Positions 43,614 to 51,682 of a stretch of DNA of 64,000 nucleotides are shown here, piece after piece. This stretch comes from Variovorax sp. ZS18.2.2 (lineage in GTDB: Bacteria > Pseudomonadota > Gammaproteobacteria > Burkholderiales > Burkholderiaceae_C): NCBI RefSeq assembly GCF_024701975.1, contig NZ_JANLNM010000002.1:558001-622000 (forward strand), in the 5' to 3' direction. The notes beneath the pieces are model-generated. The model worked only from the letters and a program-made list of their open reading frames with translations, was not told the DNA's origin and did not search any database. Position 1 is the stretch's first letter. Each line of letters opens with the position of its first letter. The translations under genes were made by a program, and so were the position numbers.

Positions 43614-44393
43614 TCAGTGGTCCAGGATGCCCTGCGAGAAGAAATGTGCGCGCACCAGCTTCGTGTACTGGCCGAACTCGGGCGAGGCCATCATGTCGAG
43701 CGTGCGGGGGCGCGGCAGGTCGATGTCGTACACGGCCGCGATCGAGCCGGGGCGCTCGCTCATCACGATCACGCGGTCCGACAGGAAGATCGCCTCGGGA
43801 ATGCTGTGGGTGATGAGCATCACGGTCTTCTTCGAGGCCATCCAGATGCGCTGCAACTCCAGGTTCATCTTCTCGCGCGTCATCGCGTCGAGCGCGCCGA
43901 AGGGCTCGTCCATCAGCAGCACCGAGGGGTCGTGCAGCAGCGCGCGGCAGATCGAGGCGCGTTGCTGCATGCCGCCCGAGAGCTGCCACGGGTACTTGCC
44001 CTCGAAGCCCTTGAGGCCGGCCATCTCCATCAGCTCGCGCGCCCGGGCCTGCGAGGCCGCCTTGGGCAGGTGGCGCATCTCGGCCTGCAGAAGGATGTTG
44101 TCTTCCACGCTGCGCCAGGGCAGCAGCACGGCGCTCTGGAACACGATGCCCACGTCCTTCTGCGGCCCGTTGATCGGCTTGCCGGCCAGCGTGAGCTCAC
44201 CGCCGCTGATGGGCAGCAGGCCCGCCACCATTTTCAGCAGCGTGCTCTTGCCACAGCCCGACGGGCCGACGACGGAGACGAACTCGCCTTCCTGGATAGC
44301 GAAGTCCAGAGGCTTGAGCGATTCGACCGGGCCGTCCTTGCTTTGATACGTTTTCGAGACGCCGCGCGCTTCGATCAGGTTGACTTGGGACAT
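43614..44393 (-). CDS. ABC transporter ATP-binding protein, SsuB/TauB/NMT1 type
   Basis: A 259-residue ATPase with Walker A GPSGCGKST, signature LSGGMQQRASICRAL, Walker B VLLMDEPFGALD and switch histidine ITHSIPEAI. It completes the importer with the permease at 45487-46260 and the binding protein at 44435-45445. The ATG at 44393 gives the standard N-terminus; longer frames run into the binding-protein gene. Confidence 0.92.
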   Translation of the reverse strand: MSQVNLIEARGVSKTYQSKDGPVESLKPLDFAIQEGEFVSVVGPSGCGKSTLLKMVAGLLPISGGELTLAGKPINGPQKDVGIVFQSAVLLPWRSVEDNILLQAEMRHLPKAASQARARELMEMAGLKGFEGKYPWQLSGGMQQRASICRALLHDPSVLLMDEPFGALDAMTREKMNLELQRIWMASKKTVMLITHSIPEAIFLSDRVIVMSERPGSIAAVYDIDLPRPRTLDMMASPEFGQYTKLVRAHFFSQGILDH

Positions 44394-44434
44394 GGGGTGC
44401 GTGAGAGGTGGCAAACAGCGAGCGCGCAGAGGGA

Positions 44435-45445
44435 TCAGTTCGGCAGGAAGTCGAGCGTCACGTAGTCCTCGGGCTTGCCGCGCGTGGACGGGTCCATGCC
44501 GCCGTACTGCACCAGCAGGTCGAGCGAGTCGTTCACGTTCTTCATCGCCACGCGGAACGGGCGCTGGTTCGCCGTTTCCTTCGTGTGATAGAGCGCCACG
44601 CTCTGCTTCATGCCCACGATCAGCGTGTCGCGCACGCCGGCCTTCGGGTTGGCCTTGAGCATGGCGTCGACCGCAGACTCGGGGCTCTTCTCGGCGGCTT
44701 CGGCGGCCTTGGTGGAGGCGCGCATGAAGCGCTTCACGAGTTCGGGGTTCTCGGTCAGCAGGTTCTTGTTGGTGATGATCCCGGAGCTGATCTGGTTCAC
44801 GCCGGAGTCGGCGAAACGGATCGGCGTTACCGGCTTGCCGGTGGCGTCCTGCAGCTTGATGGCCTGGTCCATCACGTAGCCGAGCAGCAGGTCGGCCTGG
44901 CCGTTGGTCACCGCATTGAGCTTGGTCTGGCCGTCGCCCGAGACGATCTTCACCTGGTCGGGCTTGATGTCGTTCACCTTGAGGAAGAGCGGCCACATCT
45001 GCGACATCGAATCGCCCGGCGTCACGGCCACGGTCTTGCCGATGATGTCCTTGGGCGTCTTGATGTTCTTCTCGCTGAAGCCCATGACCGACATCGGGCT
45101 CACCTGGAACAGCACGCCGGTCGACTTGAGCGGCGCGCCCTTGGCGGCGGCCTTGATCATCGTGGTGACGTCGATGTAGCCGAAGGTCGCCGACTTGGCG
45201 GCCACGGCCTGCGCGGTGACGGCGGAGCCGCGGCCCTCCTGGATGTCCAGGTCGATGCCTTCCTCGGCGTAGAAGCCTTTCTCCTTGCCGAGGAAGAAGG
45301 GCGCGTGCTCGCTGTAGAGGTACCAGTTGAGCATCAACGTGACCTTGTCCTTGGGCTTTTCAGCCTGGGCATGGGCCGGTGCGATGGCAAAGGTTGCAAG
45401 GGCCGCGACGGCGACGGCAAGCATCGAGGGAAGCAGTTTCTTCAT
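44435..45445 (-). CDS. ABC transporter substrate-binding protein, NMT1/THI5-like
   Basis: A 336-residue periplasmic protein with signal peptide MKKLLPSMLAVAVAALATFA, cut after AHAQ. The NMT1-type core begins TLMLNWYLYSEHAPFFLGKEKGFYAEEGI, close to pyrimidine/riboflavin-type binding proteins as well as to uncharacterised relatives. No TPP riboswitch or thi gene is nearby, so thiamine-precursor uptake is not supported; the neighbouring catabolic genes suggest a carbon source instead. Confidence 0.88.
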   Translation of the reverse strand: MKKLLPSMLAVAVAALATFAIAPAHAQAEKPKDKVTLMLNWYLYSEHAPFFLGKEKGFYAEEGIDLDIQEGRGSAVTAQAVAAKSATFGYIDVTTMIKAAAKGAPLKSTGVLFQVSPMSVMGFSEKNIKTPKDIIGKTVAVTPGDSMSQMWPLFLKVNDIKPDQVKIVSGDGQTKLNAVTNGQADLLLGYVMDQAIKLQDATGKPVTPIRFADSGVNQISSGIITNKNLLTENPELVKRFMRASTKAAEAAEKSPESAVDAMLKANPKAGVRDTLIVGMKQSVALYHTKETANQRPFRVAMKNVNDSLDLLVQYGGMDPSTRGKPEDYVTLDFLPN

Positions 45446-45486
45446 GGCGTTTGTCTCCGGGAGTTTTTTGGATATGACGAGAGAGC

Positions 45487-46260
45487 TCAGTGCGCGGGGC
45501 GCTGCGATGCGTGCCACGGAATCATCAAGCGCTCGACCAGGTCGACCGCGACGAAAAGGATCACGCCGATGCTCGACAGCACGACCAGCGCGGCGAACAT
45601 CAGGGGCAGGTCGAAGTTGCCGTTGGCCACTTGCAGCACGTACCCGATGCCCGAGTTGGAGCCGACGAATTCGCCGACCACCGCACCGACAACGGCCAGC
45701 GTGACCGACACCTTGAGGCCGCTGAAGATCGCGGGCAGAGCCTGCGGCAGGCTGATCTTGAAGAAGGTCTGCAGGCGGCTCGCGCCCATCGAGCGGGCCA
45801 GGTCGAGCATGTCGGGCTCTACCGACTTGAAGCCCATCACCGTGGACACCACCACCGGGAAGAAGCCCAGCAGGAAGGCGCTGATCACCTTGGGCAGGAT
45901 GCCGAAGCCGAACCACACCACGAAGAGCGGCGCGATCGCGACCTTGGGGATGCTCTGCGAGAACACCAGCAGCGGGTACACATACGACTCGACCAGCCGC
46001 GAGTAGGCGATGACCATCGCGATTGGAATGCCGATGAGGATCGTGAGGCCGAAGCCGCCGAGCGTGGCGAGCGTGGTCTTCCAGGCTTCGCCGAGCAGGC
46101 GAGGCCATTCGGCGACGAGTTGCTTGACCACCTCCCACGGCGGCGGAATCAGGTAGGCCGGGATCTTGAAGAGCCGGATCACGAGGTCCCACAGCACCAG
46201 CAGCAACAGGATCAGCAGGAACGGGCGCAGGGCCGGGAAGAGCAGGAGCTTGCGGAGCAT
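45487..46260 (-). CDS. ABC transporter permease, SsuC/TauC type
   Basis: A 257-residue permease with six hydrophobic segments and EAA loop DLARSMGASRLQTFFKISLPQA. It works with the ATPase and NMT1-like binding protein directly downstream. The ATG at 46260 gives MLRKLLLFPALRPF and is 26 bp after the TctC-like gene stop. Confidence 0.9.
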   Translation of the reverse strand: MLRKLLLFPALRPFLLILLLLVLWDLVIRLFKIPAYLIPPPWEVVKQLVAEWPRLLGEAWKTTLATLGGFGLTILIGIPIAMVIAYSRLVESYVYPLLVFSQSIPKVAIAPLFVVWFGFGILPKVISAFLLGFFPVVVSTVMGFKSVEPDMLDLARSMGASRLQTFFKISLPQALPAIFSGLKVSVTLAVVGAVVGEFVGSNSGIGYVLQVANGNFDLPLMFAALVVLSSIGVILFVAVDLVERLMIPWHASQRPAH

Positions 46261-46286
46261 GAGGACGCGAGGAGGCTGGCTTGCTC

Positions 46287-47279
46287 TTACTGTTGGACCT
46301 GCAGGCCCGCGGCCTTCACGAGCTGCGCGTTGCTCGCGATCTCTTCCTTGATGTAGGCGTCGAACTGCTCTGGCTTGAGCGTCCAGGCATCGGCGCCGAG
46401 CTTCGCGAAGCGCTCCTTCACCTCGGGCGAGGCGAGAGCCTTGGCCACTTCGTCGTGCAGGCGGTTGACGATGTCGCGCGGCGTCTTGGCGGGCGCCATC
46501 ATCCCGATCCAGAAGTTGAACTCGGAGCCGGGGACGCCGGCCTCGGTGGTGGTGGGCACGTCGGGCAGGGCGGCCGCGCGCTTGGGCGAGCCGACGGCGA
46601 GCGCGAGCAGCTGGCCTTCCTTGATCTGGCCGATCACCGGGGCGATGGGCGAGAAGTAGTAGTCGACGCGACCCGAGAGCACCTCGGTCACGGCCTCGCC
46701 CGATCCCTTGAAGGGGATGTTGGTCGCGTCGATCTTTGCGGCCATCTTGAATTTCTCGGCGTTCAGGTGCGTGGCGCTGCCCTGGCCGGCCGAGGCGAAG
46801 TTCATGCTGCCGGGCTTGGCGCGTGCGGCGGCCAGCAACTGCTGCAGCGTCTTGATGTTCATCGAGGGCGAGATGACGAGCGCGTTGGGCAGCGACGAGA
46901 TCGGCGTGACGCCGGCGAAATCGCCCACCGTGTCGAATGGCAGCTTGGCGAAGGTCGAGGGGCTCACCGTGTGCGACGACGAATGGATCATGACCGTGTA
47001 GCCGTCCGGTGCGGCCGTGGCCACCGCCTGCTGGCCGATGGTGCCGCTTGCGCCGCCGCGGTTGTCGATGACCAGCGCCTGGCCCATGCTGGCGCCCATC
47101 TTGTCGGCGATGGCACGCGCAATGATGTCGGTGGTGCTGCCGGCCGCAAAGGGAACGATCACGCGGATCGGCTTGGTGGGGTAGCCGTTCTGTGCGAAGG
47201 CCCGGCCCGGCATCAGCGCGGCCAGGCCGATGAGTGCAACGAATGCGGTGGTGGCGGTGGTGCGTGCGAGTTGCTTCAT
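46287..47279 (-). CDS. TctC/Bug-type tripartite tricarboxylate receptor protein
   Basis: A 330-residue periplasmic binding protein of the Bug family. After the signal peptide (cut near RAFAQ) come the family marks YPTKPIRVIVPFAAGSTTDIIAR, VIDNRGGASGTIG and PDGYT. No tctA or tctB membrane subunit is nearby, so it is one of the orphan receptors common in Burkholderiales. These may act as sensors or borrow another transporter. It is the first gene of the TetR-linked operon, 45 bp after the operator-like inverted repeat. Confidence 0.9.
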   Translation of the reverse strand: MKQLARTTATTAFVALIGLAALMPGRAFAQNGYPTKPIRVIVPFAAGSTTDIIARAIADKMGASMGQALVIDNRGGASGTIGQQAVATAAPDGYTVMIHSSSHTVSPSTFAKLPFDTVGDFAGVTPISSLPNALVISPSMNIKTLQQLLAAARAKPGSMNFASAGQGSATHLNAEKFKMAAKIDATNIPFKGSGEAVTEVLSGRVDYYFSPIAPVIGQIKEGQLLALAVGSPKRAAALPDVPTTTEAGVPGSEFNFWIGMMAPAKTPRDIVNRLHDEVAKALASPEVKERFAKLGADAWTLKPEQFDAYIKEEIASNAQLVKAAGLQVQQ

Positions 47280-47323
47280 GGTTGTCTGTCTCCGCGCGGT
47301 CAGGCCGCTGTCTTGAGTCGATC

Positions 47324-47343
47324 AATTCACCAATAAGTGAATT
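47324..47343. promoter_or_regulatory. Inverted repeat, probable TetR operator for the catabolic operon
   Basis: AATTCAC (47324-47330), a 6-base spacer, then GTGAATT (47337-47343), followed by AAC. It lies 45 bp before the TctC gene start. The half-site GAATTAAC recurs just upstream of the tetR gene (48107-48114), so both sites probably bind the same regulator. Confidence 0.7.
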
Positions 47344-47427
47344 AACGATTTTAGGAACGGCTGCGCCGCAGCGTCAACCGACGCCGCCTAGTGAATACCC
47401 GCAGGGGTTCTGTAAACGCCCGCGCGC

Positions 47428-48084
47428 TCAGCGCAGGACGTAGCCCAGGACCAGATCGGTCATGTGCGAGAGGCGTTGCGCCATCGCCTTGGGCGCACGC
47501 AGGTCACGCCCGAAGATGGCCGAGAGCGTGTGGTTGTTCGAGAGGTAGAAGTAGCACAGAGACGCGATCGAGATGTACAGCTGCACCGGGTCCACGCCCG
47601 CGTGAAACAGGTTCTCGCGGCGGCCGCGCTCCAGCACAGTGTCGAGCAGTTGCACCAGCGGCGAGTTCATCTCCTGGATGCGCTCGGAGCGCTTCAGGTG
47701 CGCCGCGCGGTGCAGGTTCTCGCTGTTGAGCAGCGTGATGAACTCCGGGTGTTCGAGGTAGTAGTGCCAGGTGAACGACACGAGCTGGCGGATCGCCTCG
47801 ACTGGCTCGATCTCGTCCAGGTGCAGCCGCTGCTCGGCTTCGCGGATGTCGGCGTAGGTGCGCTCGAGCACCGCGAGGAACAGGTCGTCCTTGCTGCCGA
47901 AGTAGTAGTAGATGAGGCGCTTGTTCAGGCCCGCGCGCGTCGCGATGCTGTCCATGCGGGCGCCGGCGAGGCCCAGTTGCGAGAACTCCTCGCGCGCCGC
48001 GGCGAGGATGGCGAGCTGCGAGCGGTCGGCATCGCGCGAGCGCGGTTCGATCGTTTCGGTCGGGGAATCCTTCAGGGCCTTCAT
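47428..48084 (-). CDS. TetR family transcriptional regulator
   Basis: A 218-residue regulator. The N-terminal TetR helix-turn-helix (about 25-75) contains ILAAAREEFSQLGLAGARMDSIATRAGLNKRLIYYYFGSKDDLF. The C-terminal domain (TetR_C_4-like) is helical and includes FTWHYYLEHPEFITLLNSE. It lies between the catabolic operon (same strand, starting 47279) and the divergent ThDP-enzyme gene at 48178. The operator-like repeats at both promoters suggest it represses itself and its neighbours. Confidence 0.9.
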   Translation of the reverse strand: MKALKDSPTETIEPRSRDADRSQLAILAAAREEFSQLGLAGARMDSIATRAGLNKRLIYYYFGSKDDLFLAVLERTYADIREAEQRLHLDEIEPVEAIRQLVSFTWHYYLEHPEFITLLNSENLHRAAHLKRSERIQEMNSPLVQLLDTVLERGRRENLFHAGVDPVQLYISIASLCYFYLSNNHTLSAIFGRDLRAPKAMAQRLSHMTDLVLGYVLR

Positions 48085-48090
48085 GGCGCG

Positions 48091-48114
48091 AATTTAACCA
48101 TTTGGGGAATTAAC
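48091..48114. promoter_or_regulatory. TetR operator-like site between tetR and the ThDP-enzyme gene
   Basis: TTTAACC and GGGGAATTAAC flank a short spacer. Read on the minus strand it begins GTTAATTC and continues to TGGT, the same arrangement as the site at 47324-47346. It is 7 bp from the tetR start and about 65 bp from the divergent ThDP gene start. Confidence 0.55.
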
Positions 48115-48177
48115 GCAAGGCATGAGGAGCAGACGCACATAATTGCCGGAGACATTGCAGCTGAGGTTCGACTTCTC

Positions 48178-49899
48178 ATGAGTACATCACAACCCGCAGG
48201 CCACCTGATCGTCGAGTGCCTGATCGCGCAAGGCATGGAGATCGCGTTCGGCGTGCCGGGAGAAAGCTTCCTCGCGGTGCTCGACGGCTTTCATGCGTAT
48301 GGCGACCGCGCGCGCTTCATCGTGAACCGGCAGGAGGGCGGTGCAGCCTTCATGGCCGAGGCGCACGGCAAGCTCACCGGGCGGCCGGGCGTGTGCTTCG
48401 TCACCCGCGGGCCGGGCGCCACCAACGCATCGATCGGCGTGCACAACGCGTTCCAGGACTCGACGCCGATGGTGCTGTTCGTGGGCGACGTCGGCAGCGA
48501 TTTCCGCGACCGCGAGGCCTTCCAGGAGGTGGACTACGGCAGCTTCTTCGGGCCGAGCACGAAGGGATTCGCCAAGCGCGTGGAGCGCATCGACGATGCG
48601 GACCGCATTCCGGAATATGTGGCGCGTGCCTTTGCCACTGCGATGAACGGGCGGCCGGGGCCGGTGGTGCTGGTGTTGCCCGAGGACATGCTGCGTTCGG
48701 AGACTTCAGCGCGACCGCTACCGCGTGTTGAGGCGGTGCAGCCGTGGAGCGATCCGGGTGCGCTGCGCACTTTGCGCGAGTTGCTGTTGAAGTCGCGGCA
48801 GCCGCTGGTGATCGCGGGCGGTGGTGGCTGGACGACACAGGCTGCGCAGGCGCTGCAGCGCTTTGCCGAGAACTGGCGCTTGCCGGTGACCAACGCCTTT
48901 CGCTACCAGGACACGTTCGACAACCACCATCCGCTGTACGCGGGCGACGTCGGCATTGCGATCAACCCCAAGCTCGCGCAGCGCGTGAAGGATGCAGACC
49001 TGATCCTCGCGATCGGCCCGCGCCTCGGCGAGATGACGACCGGTGGCTACACGCTGCTCGAAGCGCCGAAGGCGAAGCAGACACTGGTGCACATCCATTC
49101 GAGTGCGGAAGAACTCAACCGCGTCTACCAGGCCGATCTGGCGATCAATGCCGGCATGAGCGCCGCGGCGCGCAGCCTCGAGGTGCTGAGCGCGCCGCCC
49201 ACCTTGCCCTGGGAAGAATGGACCGAGCAGGCGCATGCGGACTACGACGCTAACCTCGTGCCGCAGGCGCTGGCCGGCATGCCGGCGGAGACCCCGCGTG
49301 GCCCGGTCGACATGGCTGCGGTCGTCGCGCTGCTGCAGAAGCACCTGCCGCCGGATGCGGCCATTACCAACGGCGCCGGCAACTTCGCGAGCTGGGTGCA
49401 TCGCTACTTCCGCTATCACGGGCTCGCCAAGGGGCACAAGACGCAGCTGGCGCCGACCAGCGGCGCGATGGGGTACGGCGTGCCGGCCGGCATCGCAGCG
49501 AACCTGGCGACTGGGCGCGTGGCCTTCACGATCGCGGGCGATGGCGATTTCCTGATGACGGGGCAGGAACTGGCGACGGCCTCGCAGCATGGCGGCAAGA
49601 GCATCGTCGTGCTGCTCAACAACGGCATGTTCGGCACGATCCGCATGCACCAGGAGCGCGAGTACCCGGAGCGCACCAGCGGGACCGCGCTGCGCAACCC
49701 GGATTTCTGCGGGCTCGCTCGCGCGTACGGCTATGCGGCCGAGCGGGTGACGGAGACGGGGCAGTTCGAAGCCGCGCTGCTGCGTGCGCTGGCAGCCGAC
49801 ACGGGGACGCTGATCGAGATTCCGCTGGACCCCGAGTTGATCACCACGCGCGGGACGCTGGCGTCGATCACGCGCGCGGCGAAGCAGGCGCGGAGCTGA
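48178..49899 (+). CDS. Thiamine diphosphate-dependent enzyme, acetolactate synthase-like
   Basis: A 573-residue ThDP enzyme with the three-domain layout of the acetolactate synthase/benzoylformate decarboxylase family. The catalytic glutamate is in NRQEGGAAFMAE (near residue 50). The middle domain runs from about 190 to 340. The cofactor motif is GDGDFLMTGQELATA to LLNNG in the C-terminal domain. No small regulatory subunit (IlvH/N) is next to it, so it is not the biosynthetic acetolactate synthase. It is divergent from tetR and the catabolic operon and presumably acts on the same substrate, as a decarboxylase, lyase or C-C hydrolase. Confidence 0.85.
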   Translation: MSTSQPAGHLIVECLIAQGMEIAFGVPGESFLAVLDGFHAYGDRARFIVNRQEGGAAFMAEAHGKLTGRPGVCFVTRGPGATNASIGVHNAFQDSTPMVLFVGDVGSDFRDREAFQEVDYGSFFGPSTKGFAKRVERIDDADRIPEYVARAFATAMNGRPGPVVLVLPEDMLRSETSARPLPRVEAVQPWSDPGALRTLRELLLKSRQPLVIAGGGGWTTQAAQALQRFAENWRLPVTNAFRYQDTFDNHHPLYAGDVGIAINPKLAQRVKDADLILAIGPRLGEMTTGGYTLLEAPKAKQTLVHIHSSAEELNRVYQADLAINAGMSAAARSLEVLSAPPTLPWEEWTEQAHADYDANLVPQALAGMPAETPRGPVDMAAVVALLQKHLPPDAAITNGAGNFASWVHRYFRYHGLAKGHKTQLAPTSGAMGYGVPAGIAANLATGRVAFTIAGDGDFLMTGQELATASQHGGKSIVVLLNNGMFGTIRMHQEREYPERTSGTALRNPDFCGLARAYGYAAERVTETGQFEAALLRALAADTGTLIEIPLDPELITTRGTLASITRAAKQARS

Positions 49900-50158
49900 G
49901 CGCCGCGCGATGACGGGCCACCTCGTCGCGCAACGTGGGCGAGCGCAACTCGAACACGTCGAACAGGCCCAGTGCCTCGAGGGCGGGCAGCAGGTCGATC
50001 AGGTCGCGCTCGGCGGCCTGCTTTGCTTCGGCGGTTGCGCTTGGGTCCTGAAGCAGCTGCGCGTTGACGAGGAAGGCGCCGACCGATCCCTTGCGCAACT
50101 GGAGTCCGTTCCTGATGACGAAGTCCTGGCCGTCGGGCAATACATCCTGGGCTTGCAT
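49868..50158 (-). CDS. Small conserved-looking protein of unknown function
   Basis: A 96-residue soluble protein with no signal or membrane segment. It starts MQAQDVLPDGQDFVIRNG, and GLQLRKGSVGAFLVNAQLL and AERDLIDLLPALEALGLFDVFELRSP look like a compact alpha/beta protein. Its 3' end overlaps the end of the ThDP gene on the other strand by 32 bp. AAGGAACGC precedes its ATG. It is divergent from an AraC regulator 103 bp away, which may control it. I do not recognise the family. Confidence 0.65.
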   Translation of the reverse strand: MQAQDVLPDGQDFVIRNGLQLRKGSVGAFLVNAQLLQDPSATAEAKQAAERDLIDLLPALEALGLFDVFELRSPTLRDEVARHRAALSSAPASPRA

Positions 50159-50261
50159 GAGCGTTCCTTTGAAGGCGTTGTGAAGATGGACTCGATGCTA
50201 GGCAGCAGGGCGCTCTGTGGCTTGCGGCGCGGGGCCAATCGATACCTCCGGCGGGCCAGGC

Positions 50262-51041
50262 ATGGCGGCTGAGGCACCGGTCAGGCTCTGGATCACCGCT
50301 TACGAGGCGCCGCGGGTCACGGGCTACCACGCGCACGAGACGGGGCAGTTGTTCGCTTTGCGCGAGGGGCTGCAGGTCATCGAGACGCTATCGGGGCGTT
50401 GGGTGCAGCCGCCGGGCTGGATCGGGTGGATTGCGCCGCGCTGCGCGCATGCGGCGCAGAGCTTTGGCGCCACGGCAGGCTGGAGCCTGCACATCGATCC
50501 GACGATGGCGGCTGGCTTGCCTGGCGGGCCGCATGTGTTTGCGACGACGCCGCTGATGCAGGCGGTGGTGGATCGGCTGACATCGCTCGACGCATCGTCG
50601 AGCGCCTTCGAGGAACGCCGCGCGCGTCTTGTGGCTGTGTTGCTCGACGAGCTCGCCGCGAGCGCCAGGCCGTCGCTGCATCTGCCGATGCCGCAGGACA
50701 AGCGCTTGGCCGCAATGGCCACTGCGTTGGCGAACGATCCCGCGATGCCCGACACCATCGACCAGTGGGCCGGTCGCATCGGTATGGCGCGCAGGACGCT
50801 CACACGTCGCTTTGCGGTCGAGACCGGATTGAGCTTCGCGCAATGGCGGCAGCAGTCGCGCCTGCTGAAGGCCGTCGAACTGCTGAGCCTTGGCGAGGCG
50901 GTGACGACGGTGGCGCTGACGATTGGCTACAGCTCGGTGAGCGCATTCATCGAGACCTTCCGCAAGAACTTCGGCTGCACGCCAGCGCGTTTCTTCGAGG
51001 AGGGCATGGCCTTGCCGCAGGCGAAAAAAAAGCCGGCGTGA
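50262..51041 (+). CDS. AraC family transcriptional regulator, cupin N-terminal domain
   Basis: A 259-residue regulator with an N-terminal cupin domain (YHAHETGQLFALREGLQVIET contains the metal-binding-like histidines) and a C-terminal HTH_18 domain (RIGMARRTLTRRFAVETGLSFAQWRQQSRLLKAVELL, then IGYSSVSAFIETFRKNFG). I chose the ATG at 50262; an in-frame GTG at 50217 is less likely. It is divergent from the small unknown gene. The terminator hairpin overlaps its stop codon. Confidence 0.9.
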   Translation: MAAEAPVRLWITAYEAPRVTGYHAHETGQLFALREGLQVIETLSGRWVQPPGWIGWIAPRCAHAAQSFGATAGWSLHIDPTMAAGLPGGPHVFATTPLMQAVVDRLTSLDASSSAFEERRARLVAVLLDELAASARPSLHLPMPQDKRLAAMATALANDPAMPDTIDQWAGRIGMARRTLTRRFAVETGLSFAQWRQQSRLLKAVELLSLGEAVTTVALTIGYSSVSAFIETFRKNFGCTPARFFEEGMALPQAKKKPA

Positions 51042-51051
51042 GCCGGCTTTT
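51028..51051. terminator. Bidirectional Rho-independent terminator between araC and the SWIB gene
   Basis: AAAAGCCGGC (51028-51037), loop GTGA, GCCGGCTTTT (51042-51051), with further As before the stem. The loop contains the araC stop codon. The long A-run becomes a T-run on the minus strand, so it also ends the SWIB gene, which stops at 51081. Confidence 0.9.
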
Positions 51052-51080
51052 CGATTCAGGAGCGCAAGGCCCCTGAGCGC

Positions 51081-51527
51081 TTACTTGACGTGCTTGCCGA
51101 TCAGCGCGGCCAGTTCGAACATCGACACTTGCGCCTTGCCGAAGATTTCCTTCAGCTTTGCGTCGGCGTTGATGTTGCGCTTGTTGGCCTTGTCTTGAAG
51201 GTTGTTCTTCTTGATGTAGTCCCACAGCTTGCTCACGACAGCGGTGCGCGGCAGAGGCGTCGAGCCGACCACGGCAGCGAGTGCCGGGCTGGGGGTCAGG
51301 GCCTTCATGAACGCAGCGTTGGGGGTGCGCTTCTTGGCGGGAGCTGCCTTCTTTGCAGGAGCAGCCTTCTTCGCCGGTGCGGCCTTCTTCGCGGGAGCAG
51401 CAGCCTTCTTTGCAGGAGCAGCCTTCTTCGCCGGTGCAGCCTTCTTTGCAGGAGCCGCAGCCTTCTTTGCGGGAGCGGCCTTCTTTGCCGGAGCTTTCTT
51501 GGCCGGAGCCTTCTTTGCAGTTGCCAT
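51081..51527 (-). CDS. SWIB/MDM2-domain protein with histone H1-like Lys/Ala/Pro repeat tail
   Basis: A 148-residue DNA-associated protein. Residues 1-66 are almost only Lys, Ala and Pro in repeats of the AAPAKK type, like bacterial histone H1 homologues. Residues 70-148 form a SWIB/MDM2 domain (TPSPALAAVVG, LPRTAVVSKLWDYIKKNNLQD, INADAKLKEIFG, VSMFELAALIGKHVK). SWIB domains are rare in bacteria outside Chlamydiae and some proteobacteria, and the fusion with an H1-like tail suggests a nucleoid-binding protein. The ATG at 51527 gives MATAKKAPAKK. The promoter region (51528-51682) is unusually AT-rich. Confidence 0.92.
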   Translation of the reverse strand: MATAKKAPAKKAPAKKAAPAKKAAAPAKKAAPAKKAAPAKKAAAPAKKAAPAKKAAPAKKAAPAKKRTPNAAFMKALTPSPALAAVVGSTPLPRTAVVSKLWDYIKKNNLQDKANKRNINADAKLKEIFGKAQVSMFELAALIGKHVK

Positions 51528-51682
51528 GGTTGATTTCCTTTTTTGGTTGAACATTCACCAATGAAAAACTTGCGTCTCCAGTGGCAATGCGGATGCTAAA
51601 GGAGAAAAAACGCGTTTCCAAGGGAAAAAACGGTTTTTTCATTGGGAGTTGTTGTTTTTTCAGAGGAGAGAAGCCTCGTTTT
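51528..51682. promoter_or_regulatory. AT-rich promoter/terminator region between the EamA and SWIB genes
   Basis: Contains GAAAAAAC-G-GTTTTTTC (51624-51640), a perfect 8-bp inverted repeat, and other A- and T-runs. On the minus strand this can end the EamA transcript weakly and provide a promoter UP-like element for the SWIB gene. Confidence 0.4.

Noticed and set aside
45446-45486. TPP riboswitch before the NMT1/THI5-like binding protein
   Set aside because: The gap is only 41 bp and has no TPP aptamer motifs; no thiamine genes are nearby.
48178-49899. Biosynthetic acetolactate synthase (ilvB/ilvI)
   Set aside because: No small regulatory subunit or ilvC follows, and the context is a catabolic TetR-linked cluster.
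51337-51520. Tandem short repeats that could suggest a CRISPR or satellite array
   Set aside because: The repeats are in frame and encode Lys/Ala/Pro units of the H1-like tail; there are no unique spacers of constant length.
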